Source: Uranotaenia lowii | Taxonomy: Eukaryota > Arthropoda > Insecta > Diptera > Culicidae | NCBI RefSeq assembly: GCF_029784155.1 | Contig: NC_073693.1 | Location: 22,356,002-22,420,001 of the forward strand | Length of the DNA stretch: 64,000 nucleotides | Direction: 5' to 3' | Part shown: in pieces, positions 54,301 to 64,000 of the stretch | How the letters are laid out: every line of letters begins with the position of its first letter | Position numbering within the stretch: the stretch's first letter is position 1 | Notes under the pieces: generated by a model | Seen by the model: only the letters and a program-made list of their open reading frames with translations | What the model was told of the DNA's origin: nothing | Databases searched by the model: none | Program-made: the position numbers and the translations under genes

Positions 54301-56325
54301 ATTGTCAAAATTGTCAAAATTGTCAAAATTGTCAAAATTGTCAAAATTGTCAAAATTGTCAAAATTGTCAAAATTGTCAAAATTGTCAAAATTGTCAAAA
54401 TTGTCAAAATTGTCAAAATTGTCAAAATTGTCAAAATTGTCAAAATTGTCAAAATTGTCAAAATTGTCAAAATTGTCAAAATTGTCAAAATTGTCAAAAT
54501 TGTCAAAATTGTCAAAATTGTCAAAATTGTCAAAATTGTCAAAATTGTCAAAATTGTCAAAATTGTTAAAATTGTCGAAGTTGTCAAAATTGTCAAAATT
54601 GTCAAAATTGTCAAAATTGTCAAAATTGTCAAAATTGTCAAAATTGTCAAAATTGTCGGCATTGTCAAAATTGTCAAAATTGTCAAAATTGTCAAAATTG
54701 TCGAAATTGTCAAAATTGTCAAAATTGTCAAAATTGTCAAAATTGTCAAAATTGTCAAAATTGTCAAAATTGTCAAAATTGTCAAAATTGTCAAAATTGT
54801 CAAAATTGTCAAAATTGTCAAAATTGTCAAAATTGTCAAAATTGTCAAAATTGTCAAAATTGTCAAAATTGTCAAAATTGTCAAAATTGTCAAAATTGTC
54901 AAAATTGTCAAAATTGTCAAAATTGTCAAAATTGTCAAAATTGTCAAAATTGTCAAAATTGTCAAAATTGTCAAAATTGTCAAAATTGTCAAAATTGTCA
55001 AAATTGTCAAAATTGTCAAAATTGTCAAAATTGTCAAAATTGTCAAAATTGTCAAAATTGTCAAAATTGTCAAAATTGTCAAAACTGTCAAAATTGTCAA
55101 AATTGTCAAAATTGTCAAAATTGTCAAAATTGTCAAAATTGTCAAAATTGTCAAAATTGTCAAAATTGTCAAAATTGTCAAAATTGTCAAAATTGTCAAA
55201 ATTGTCAAAATTGTCAAAATTGTCAAAATTGTCAAAATTGTCAAAATTGTCAAAATTGTCAAAATTGTCAAAATTGTCAAAATTGTCAAAATTGTCAAAA
55301 TTGTCAAAATTGTCATAATTGTCAAAATTGTCAAAATTGTCAATATTGTCAAAATTGTCAAAATAGTCAAAATTGTCAAAATCGTCAAAATTGTCAAAAT
55401 TGTCAAAATTGTCAAAATTGTCAAAATTTTCAAAATTGTCAAAATTGTCAGAATTGTGAATATTGTCAAAATTTTCAAAATTTTCAAAATTTTCAAAATT
55501 GTCAAAATTGTCAAAATTGTCAAAATTGTGAAAATTGTCAAAATTGTCATAATTGTCAAAATTGTCAAAATTTAAAAATTTAAAATTGTCAAAATTGTCA
55601 AAATTGTCAAAATTGTCAAAATTGTCAAAATTGTCAAAATTGTCAAAATTGTCAAAATTGTCAAAATTGTCAAAATTGTCAAAATTGTCAAAATTGTCAA
55701 AATTGTCAAAATTGTCAAAATTGTCAAAATTGTCAAAATTGTCAAAATTGTCAAAATTGTCAAAATTGTCAAAATTGTCAAAATTGTCAAAATTGTCAAA
55801 ATTGTCAAAATTGTCAAAATTGTCAAAATTGTCAAAATTGTCAAAATTGTCAAAATTGTCAAAATTGTCAAAATTGTCAAAATTGTCAAAATTGTCAAAA
55901 TTGTCAAAATTGTCAAAATTGTCAAAATTGTCAAAATTGTCAATATTGTCAAAATTGTCAAAATTGTCAAAATTTTCAAAATTGTCGAAATTGTCAAAAT
56001 TGTCAAAATTTTCAAAATTGTCGAAATTGTCAAAATTGACAAAATTGACAAAATTGTCAAAATTGTCAAAATTGTCAAAATTGTCAAAATTGTCAAAATT
56101 GTCAAAATTGTCAAAATTGTCAAAATTGTCAAAATTGTCAAAATTGTCAAAATTGTCAAAATTGTCAAAATTGTCAAAATTGTCAAAATTGTCAAAATTG
56201 TCAAAATTGTCAAAATTGTCAAAATTGTCAAAATTGTCAAAATTGTCAAAATTGTCAAAATTGTCAAAATTGTCAAAATTGTCAAAATTGTCAAAATTGT
56301 CAAAATAGTTAAAATTGTCATTTTT
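51367..56325. repeat. satellite array 4, GTCAAAATT units with higher-order repeats
   Basis: Nearly 5 kb of GTCAAAATT. The first part (51600-52740) is almost pure. Later parts carry rare variant units that recur in the same order about 1.2 kb apart: TTAAAATTGTCGAAG at 53351 and 54566, CGGCATTG at 53451 and 54657, AAACTGTC at 53940 and 55083. A separate block with TTTCAAAATTTTCAAAATTT and AAATTTAAAAATTTAAAA recurs at 52785-53060 and 55312-55580. Open frames of up to 837 codons are artefacts. Confidence 0.97.
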
Positions 56326-56382
56326 GTTATTTCTGTCATATTTGAGATGTTTTTTAAATTTTTGTATTTATTTCCCAGTGTC

Positions 56383-56455
56383 AAAAGTCGAGAGTCAAGA
56401 ATCTAGAGTTAAGAGTCAAGAGTCAAGAGTCAAGAGTCAAGAGTCAAGAGTCTAT
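56383..56455. repeat. short AGTCAAG microsatellite next to array 4
   Basis: About eight units of AGTCAAG, some changed to AATCTAG or AGTTAAG, lie just past the satellite edge. The word shares GTCAA with the 9-bp unit. Confidence 0.8.
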
Positions 56456-57440
56456 AGTCTCTTTTCTAGTGTTGAGAAGTAAGAAAAAAAAGGGACAATG
56501 CGGATTTTTTGAAGTTGAATCAACTTTGTAGTTGAAGTATTGTTATAATTTATGTAATTTTGCTGACCAGTGTAATAATGTGCGATGGCATGCATGAGTT
56601 GACGCGCGCTTTTGAAGAGAAATAGTATCATCTCCATATTGGACAGAACTTTTTACGACTTTCTGATGGGGCTCCGTCAAAACGTAAGCGTATTGCTTTT
56701 TTTGGGGATGGGGGTTATTCCTTTCTCCGTCGTCTCTGTTTTTACAGGTTGGTGGCCGCCCAAAAAGTCAGAGACAGAGGTTAAAGAAAAAAAAAGAATC
56801 AGACGCCCGGTGGAGAAATTAATAATTTTATAGGATTTTTACTACTGGAGAAATTGAATAAAATTCCAATATTAAGAGTGACCCACGCTTTAGTAAGCAT
56901 TTTTGGGAGTCCGTTTTCTTCTGAAAGCGCGTGCAGTTTTATGGAACAAATCGAATCTATCTTATCTATTGTCAAATGCCTTGAGTTGAGCATTTAGTCA
57001 ATTCATTACGGATCGTTTAGAAATGGGAAAAAGTGATGCTGAGAAGACCACCGGAGAAGAGAGTTCATTAAATCTGTTTTGTTTGACATAGTTTATCAGA
57101 GCAACGGGTCAACTGGGTCGTTTGACGTTTTGATGATATGGTGAAGCAGAGCCAAAACATCGAAAGACATACATGCACAATACCAGAAAAAAGAAGAAGC
57201 AAAGCTATACTTAGTCCAATTCCGAAGTGACTTTTCTCCTACATGCGAGTTGTGTATGCGAGTACATACGAAATGATGATCTCAAAAATCACTGGAGCAG
57301 AACTATGGTGGTGATACGCAACTATGAGCACAGTATGGCACGGCACCACAACTTGTTTGAAAGAAAATCTGTCTATCTTCAAGACAGACAATGTGGGAAA
57401 GCATGTGATTGTGAAAAATTAATAATAAGTCTGTTCAATG
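56456..57440. other. no gene recognised
   Basis: It is AT-rich with only short ORFs. A partial symmetry lies around 56730-56780 (CCGTCGTCTCTGTTTTTACAG and AAAAAGTCAGAGACAGAGG). Nothing else is supported. Confidence 0.5.
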
Positions 57441-57655
57441 CAGTCCGGTCGAAATAGGTAGAAATGATTTAACAGTTGATCACCTGTCTTTTTCCAATTG
57501 ACTTCTATCGATTTCTACCAGTTCCAACTTGCTTCATTGAACAACGACTTGACTAGTTAGTTTCGACCAAAACATTGGTTCATTGAACAATTATTTACCA
57601 GGTGACAGAAACCAGTAGAAATCCATTTCTACCTACGATTTAACGAAGCTAATGG
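57441..57655. repeat. dispersed GTCGAAACAGG fold-back repeat, copy C
   Basis: It holds GGTCGAAATAGGTAGAAATG, CAATTGACTTCTATCGATTT, two GTTCATTGAACAA-like words and CCAGTAGAAATCCATTTCTA. It shares these with 8709-8832 and 9934-10090. Arms at the two ends are complementary, so it is a small fold-back MITE. Confidence 0.6.
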
Positions 57656-58267
57656 GGCTACACATTATAACATTTGTTTTAGTAAATTATTTTCGATTTC
57701 AATTTTCCTGTTTTAATTTTAATTTTCCTATATAAATTTTGATCTGAGCGCTGGATTTTCAAACTCGACTATGAATCTATTTCTGAAATCGAAAAAGGGA
57801 ATCTGGAATCGAGATTCGATGATTTATTTTATCAACTAACAACTAGTTATTTACCGAAATCTTCGATGTGCTCGGTAAAATGTTTATCGGTAAAATGTTC
57901 ATTGGTAAAAGAAAATTAGTTGTTCGGTAGAAAGTAATAAATGATAACCTTTCAAACAAATGTTCGGTGGAAAAAGATGAATCGAAATCGTTTTTACAGT
58001 TCTTTCGGTAAATTTTGCGTTATTTTGGTAAAAACGACTTCATACTTATCTGTCACTTTGAGAATCGCCACTCTGTCTAACTGCAGTAACTTGGTACAAA
58101 ATTACCTGTTTTGGCGATTCCCGTTAATACTGTGTTTGTTGACCAATCTCTGCACTTTAAAAACTCTTTACATAAATGCTAAGTGAAAATGTATATAGAT
58201 TTTTGGCATCATGAACGATAATGGCTTTCACGTAAGTGATTTTGTATTAGAGTCCAAGTGCTTCATG
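57656..58267. other. AT-rich spacer, no gene recognised
   Basis: Short GGTAAAATGTTTATCGGTAAA-type direct words occur at 57875-57910. No coding region is supported. Confidence 0.45.
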
Positions 58268-61200
58268 CTCGGAGAAAAAAGACTACAGTTGTTCTAATTA
58301 TTTGAGCTGGTTATACCAATTATCAAAGTGTAGTTCATTTTTTCGCATCCAACTATGAATATAAAAGACTCAACTACAAACTGATGATTGGAATCAACTG
58401 TAATGGTATAATTGATTCACCTGTAAATATGATTGATTTAACTACAATTGTATAATTGATGTTACCCATTCAACTATAAATATATTCGATTTAACTAAAA
58501 CAGCTGATTGACGTTACACAATTAACTATGAATATAATAGAATCAGCTGTAATGATATAATTGAATCAATTGTTATTATGAAAAATTTAACTACATTTGT
58601 ATGATTGATTTTAGGCAATCAACCATAAATATAACAGATTCAACTATACATTTCTGTTTGACTTCTAACATTTAACTATAAATATGATAGATCCAACTGA
58701 AGTGGTATAATTGATTCAACTTTAAATGTGATAGATTCATCTACAAATATATGATTCATTCTATGTATTAAACTATAAATATAGTAAATCTATTATATAA
58801 AATTCTCTTGTAACGGTGTTTGTAGTACTACTCCTCCGAAATGACCCAAACGATTCGAATGAAATTATTTTTAGAATATTCTGTAGCCATGCGAATCGGT
58901 TTATATCGAATAAAAACAACACAAAGTCGCATCAATTGTCCGTAATTATTAAATTTGTAGTTTTTTGAATGAAATGAAAGTCATGGCTTCCATTTTTTCG
59001 AGATTTTTTTTCCTTTGAGCGGTTTGTTTTTCGTCTCCAAGGTCGAGGCGTCGCGACCTGACGTCGTTAGAAGATAGTAACCATGGCATAGCATACTGAT
59101 CAGTGAGAATATTTTGGCGCGTATTTCTCAACCAAGCATATTTTCAATGCAAGTGGTGGCGATATGATGCCTTCATGTGATTTTTTTTGTTCTTGATTCC
59201 TAGCTCACATGGTTATGAATGACGCCTAGATGTGACTCAGGTTGACATTTTGCTGATCGAATAAATCATATACCAAGGTAATATTTGTTTTGCCATAATC
59301 TGAAATTGAAAAGTCAGACATCCATTTTTAGAGATTTTCTTTTACGAGGGGTTTGTTTTTCGTCTCCATGGGCGAGGCGTCGCTAGCAAACGTCGTTGCA
59401 AGATAATAGTAACCAAAGCATACTGTTCATTGATCGCTGGAAAATTTAAAAATTAGGCGCCTATTTCTCAACCAAGAACCTATAATTCTTATGCACGTTG
59501 GGGCGATATGCAACCTAGATGTGTTTTTTACTTACTTATTTGTACACAGCACATGGTAATAAATGACGCCTAGATGTAATATGGATTGATATTTTATCGA
59601 TCGAATCAAAACCATATAAACGATTTCAAATATTAAAACAATTTTTAATTCGTGTTAATTTAAGTAGTAAATTGTTGTCCAAAAGATATGAATTTGGTAA
59701 TGATAAATATAAAATAATGACACTTTTTGTACGTTTGAAAATAAGAAATTGATAAGCTTTACATTCAATTTCGTATAATCCAATACGCCTAGAACGCTGG
59801 ACACATTCACTGAATGAGAGTCTGTTCTTTGAAATAGTTTAGATAGGATTGAAGTAAGTTGAAGTTATCAATAAAATAATCTACTTTTCTATAACAAAAA
59901 GTGAGGATATGAATTTTCCGGAAGAATTTTCAATTAAGAAAGTAAACTAGAGCAAGTGCAAACTTTCAACTTTTACGAAAAGTGTATACATTTATTCCTC
60001 ATCTAAAAATTGTTGGGCCCAAAAAAAACTATCTGATTAAATAAACTCAACTCTTTTTTATTAAATCATTCATCAAAAAACTGTTTACACGTTTACAGTT
60101 TGTACACACACAATTCAAGTACGAACTTAACATGAAAAGTATGTTTTTGTTTAACATATTTTGGCTACATAGAAGAGACTTTTGATTCACTTTTTTGATG
60201 AAAAGTTTTTTTGTGATTGATATTCCAGGGGCAGCAGATTTTTATGATGAACTTTTAATATGACCTGAAAGTGTTAAAAGTAATATAAATTCATGTAATT
60301 TCTTTGGTGGAATAAGTGAAAACGCGCCATTTAGCAATGAAACATCTACAATTCAAGAATTTTATCACCAAAATGGCCAGAAAGGATATTCCGAGTGTTG
60401 AATCTGAAGCGGATATTCAAAATTATTATAAAGGTCTTTGTAAATCAAGGTCTTTTGGTTGAACAGCATTCAGTGAAATTGAAGTACCAAGCATTAGTTT
60501 ATTCCGGAGAAAACTTAGTATATATCAATGAAAGTTGATAAAACAGACAAACAAGAACAAGTATTAAATTCATTTTAAAGTCTTTTCACTGACGCATCTG
60601 AAAAAGACCTATGTGTTATCACTTGCCCCAATGAATGGGACAAATGTATACTTCGATATTTCTTTTTGTCAACATAACTAATTTTTTTTTTGAAAATTTT
60701 ATTTTTTTCAGAAAATATGAAAGTTGAACTGTGGTGATATTCGTTTGCATTTGCCCCGGTATTTCATTTTTGAAATGAGCTCACGAAACCATCAAAGCCT
60801 GAACAGATTATTTCATTTCGATCTATTAAATTTTAAAAAATCTTTTTTTCAATTAAATGTTATTAATCTTAAAAATATTACATAATCCTAAATGAAATCA
60901 AATAATCTAATTTGCATTTTTTGCATGAATAAAAAAAAGGAATTTGCAGTATACAAAATCGTCAGATTTAATGTCATGACAAATACTGTTTGGGAACATT
61001 TTAAGTTGAAATGTGTAGAGTCTATAACTTAAGTATCAGGCGAAACTTTTTGGAAATGATTTTGGTGACAATATGGATTTTAATTCAAACTGCTTTGAAG
61101 CATGAGGATGATGACTAAAAAGCTGTTTGAAAATGGTTAGTAAAAAATCTTTTCTTATGTGTTTCAATTATTCAGCTCTTTAAAATACACCATCCAAAGC

Positions 61201-62553
61201 TAATTGGGAGCTGAAAGCGCTGCGTTAGGCAAAATATTCGGAAACACTTCAAAAATTTTCCAAAGATTCATAAGCAATATATTCCAATAAATGAGATACT
61301 TTTTATTTCGGTTTAAACCTTATTGTGAACTCGAACAAATCGGAATAAATCACTAAATGGAATACAGCAAATGGAACATACATATTATCAACATACAGTT
61401 ATTTATGGAACAAGTAACGAAAATTGGATTTTAAAAGACCCGTTGAGTTAAAATTCTATGGTTTAGTTTTGATAGAATTAAGCGGGACGATTCGAGTAAA
61501 GGGAAAGAAGGGAAATGTAAAAAAAAACTAGGAAAAATTGAAAATGGACGCCAAGTTTAACAAGGTAACACGAAGTTTACCGGGTCTGCTAGTTAAACTA
61601 TATTTTTATAATTGATTGTGTGCTACTAGAACACTTAAGTCTTCATGCGTGTTCATCAGCAAAAATTAAAAAAAATCGTAAATGTGAAACCAGTTCGTGT
61701 TCCCTGCAGTGATCGTGGTGCTGTTTTAAGCTGTTCAGCCGACAGTTCTTGACATCGGTTGCAAACTGCATGTGCTACCCGGCGATGGGGAAACATTTTC
61801 CTCTACACGTTTCTGGCAGCGGTCGTGTAGTAGGCCGACAGTTCCTGGAATTTTCTTGATCCTAGCAAGATCCCACAGGAAACTAGCATTGGTAAGTCAG
61901 CGTATGATAGATTGATGTCATGATAATGAGTGAATTTTCCGCCCACTAGGTCAATCTTCGTTAGGTGCAGAAACACGAACTTCTAAAGACGTCTTCCGGG
62001 ACCGATTAGTAAAGACGCACAATTTGCTGGGCAACCATGCATCAACATACAAAAAGAACAACAGCGGACCTCGATATCGGAATTTCCGGTCAGCTTTTCT
62101 AGCATCGTGGCGGTAAAACGAACTAGATGCAAAATGCTGAAATAATAAATTGAAGGAAAATAAAATGTGGCCATAAAATTATTCCGAAAAAACATAATAA
62201 GATATGATATCTTCCAATACAAACAGAATTACAATATTTATTGTTGACCACATTGAATCAATCATAGAAATAAAATTGAATCTATCATATTTATAATTAT
62301 ATCAATCATATTATTATAGTTGAATCTATCATGTTTATAATCAAATATTATAGTTGAATCTATTGTATTTATTGTTGAATGCACAAAATCAATCATACAA
62401 CCATGGTTGAATGTATTATTTGTATATGTACGAAATCAATCAAATTGTATGTATTGTTGAAATTTTGATAATTATAGTTGGTAGAGAATCTATCAGATAT
62501 ATGATTGAATATAAGTGGATTATTGTTGGAAATACCATACTTTTTTCTCCGTG
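58268..62553. mobile_element. fold-back element with CNCGGAGAAAAAA ends, split by an insertion
   Basis: CTCGGAGAAAAAAGACTACA on the left pairs with TTTTTTCTCCGTG on the right. The left arm (58268-58788) is made of repeats like ATAATTGATTCAACTATAAA. The right arm (62222-62553) holds the reverse complements (TTTATAGTTGAATCTATCAT-like). Between them, 58789-61593 looks like a separate later insertion, and 61594-62221 is the remaining centre. The arms have different lengths and are diverged. Confidence 0.6.
58789..61593. mobile_element. 2.8-kb non-coding repeat ending CCGGGTCTGCTAGT, Helitron-like at best
   Basis: It begins TCTATTATATAAAATTCTCT with TGTAACGGTGTTTGTAGTAC and ends ACGAAGTTTACCGGGTCTGC-TAGT, both common borders of an abundant insect repeat. 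TC at the start and CTAGT at the end, without target duplication, would fit a Helitron, but I see no clear hairpin before the end and no Rep/helicase coding. It holds a 334-bp diverged direct duplication at 58975-59610. Confidence 0.45.
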
Positions 62554-64000
62554 CGTAAACTAATAAAAAATTCACGCAGTGTGCGCCTATGTGGAATTCC
62601 AGGTGAATTTCACGTTTCCTTTTTATCCGAGTGTATATATTATCACATTTTTGAAAGAAATACCGCGAATTTCGGTAAACTTAACCAGTATTTCGGTATG
62701 ATCCGGTGAAAATGGTCGAATGTTGGGTTGTATTATTTTAAAATTTTGTGGTGAGTATTATAAATTTAGAGATCTTATTTTAAAAAAACTATTTTATTAT
62801 GGATCAAAGTGAGCGAGCCCATAACGGTGTCAAGTTGCCATCAGCGAAACTTATTCTTCTTTACGTTTCGCTCCCGGGGCTCATTCGCCAACAGAAGACT
62901 TCACGGACTTGATCCGTCATGCTTGGCTTCGGACATATACCTAACAATGAAATTATAAATAATTTAATGCTAAATCCAGATTTAATGATATTCGGCCGCC
63001 CTTTCTCTCCTATGTGTTGAAGTTGCTTCTCCTGTCTGGGTCCATTCAAAGAAGATTACGCGCCGCCGCCCCGTTCAATTGTTGAAATTTTGGCTAAATT
63101 TCAGTAAGGTTGAACTCAGTCTGCTGAGGGTGTTTTATGGGCGATGAATTTTCCGCCTTCTTTCGGGTCCCTTCGAAATTTCGCTCAATCACTGAAATTG
63201 CAAAAATAAATTTTAACAATCCTGCCTAACAGAAAAATTAAATTCTCTTGTAGCATTGTTACATAAATTTCGCTCTAAAAGCTAAGAAAAACAAAAATTT
63301 TCACTTGAATCGTTTCGAAAGAAAAACAACAAACCCGGGCAAAAAATTGCATTGGAAACCCCTCTAAGGTTGTTAATGATGCTGTTCAGTAATTAACATC
63401 CTCAACATTGTTTCTCGCTGTGTTCAGGAGATGCACTTTCTTCATCTGACTTATTCCGAATGCACAACATTCGACGTTTTTGTAATGGTTGCTTTTGTTT
63501 TCTTCGCCCTACCGACCACTTTTTATTCACCAACTGTTTTTCACTTTGATTGAATCATTCCTTTGGTTGTACTGACAACCGAACATTTTTAACCATTTTT
63601 TTGTTGTTTTCAAACTGTTGTTGTTATGAGTTGCACTCACATATCAACTTCGGAAAGTTAATGTATTTTTCTGATCCTCTATTTTGGTTCTTTTTTCTTC
63701 AATCCCTTCGCAATAATTTTTCCTTTCCATCTCACTCGCGTTGTTTTGGAATGTGTGTGCGATATCGTTTAGGTTTCTACTCAGCAAAGCCAAAGGCTGA
63801 AGAAGAGCACATTATGCGGATATGGTTGGGTGAACTAGCAAGCAGCAGCGGCTTCTCCTGCCAAATTGGGTTATTGTTTTCGGTTTTATTTGTGTTTAAC
63901 ACACATACAAACTCATCCAAATACTTAAATTGTAATTAACAGAGGCTAAATTTTTGGAACATTAAATGGTAAAATAACGTAAAAAATATTTGAAAAAATA
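62554..64000. other. right-hand end of the window, no gene recognised
   Basis: A GC-richer patch at 62860-63070 carries CTCCCGGGGCTCATTCG and CGCGCCGCCGCCCCG. The only frames are short (62 and 129 codons) and match nothing I know. A promoter or untranslated exon of a gene outside the window is possible. Confidence 0.4.

Noticed and set aside
53036..55568. Open frames of 760 and 837 codons in satellite array 4
   Set aside because: They have the same cause. Both strands are open over the same span, as expected for a stop-free repeat.
63550..63939. 129-codon ORF at the right end
   Set aside because: Composition follows the T-rich DNA, there is no similarity to known proteins, and no splice or start support.

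Overview
This is insect nuclear DNA. Genes have introns with GT/AG borders, spacers are AT-rich, and the mobile elements (RTE-type, BEL/Pao, Ty3, a LOA/Lian-like non-LTR element, many inverted-repeat MITEs) look mosquito-like. A culicine mosquito or close dipteran is my best guess, but nothing here fixes the species. A 500-N assembly gap (17005-17504) lies inside a satellite array.

Four host genes are recognisable, all on the minus strand: the first coding exon of an SRRM2/cwf21 splicing factor (7822-8063), a complete four-exon ribosomal protein L23a gene with a long Ala/Lys extension (12526-15101), a complete three-exon axonemal dynein intermediate chain of the DNAI4/WDR78 type (20273-26515), and a Rab34/36-type small GTPase (26637-30100). 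I model the Rab gene with a third exon behind a 68-bp intron. The Rab and dynein genes are both tied to cilia in other animals and lie head to tail, 121 bp apart.

The rest is repeats. Positions 1-7400 are a stack of nested insertions in a dead RTE-type retrotransposon, and several layers can be peeled off by their target-site duplications. Four large arrays of a 9-bp satellite (GTCAAAATT / GACAAAATT / GACAAAAAT variants) fill 15.5-19.2 kb, a DNAI4 intron (22.3-24.7 kb), a Rab intron (27.2-29.7 kb) and 51.4-56.3 kb. They have no stop codon in any frame, so they create long false ORFs.

From 32.2 to 41.8 kb a large inverted-repeat element carries in its loop an intact BEL/Pao retrotransposon with two 618-bp LTRs that look identical. 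From 43.9 to 51.1 kb a broken Ty3 element has been split by an intact LOA/Lian-like retrotransposon. From 58.3 to 62.6 kb another fold-back element is split by a 2.8-kb repeat. The final 1.4 kb shows nothing I recognise.

The most useful points are the corrected Rab C-terminus, its Gln-to-His change in switch II, opposite-strand satellites in introns of two adjacent co-oriented genes, a possible pair of C/D snoRNAs in RpL23A introns, and a small TIR-bounded unit carrying a spliced mini-gene.
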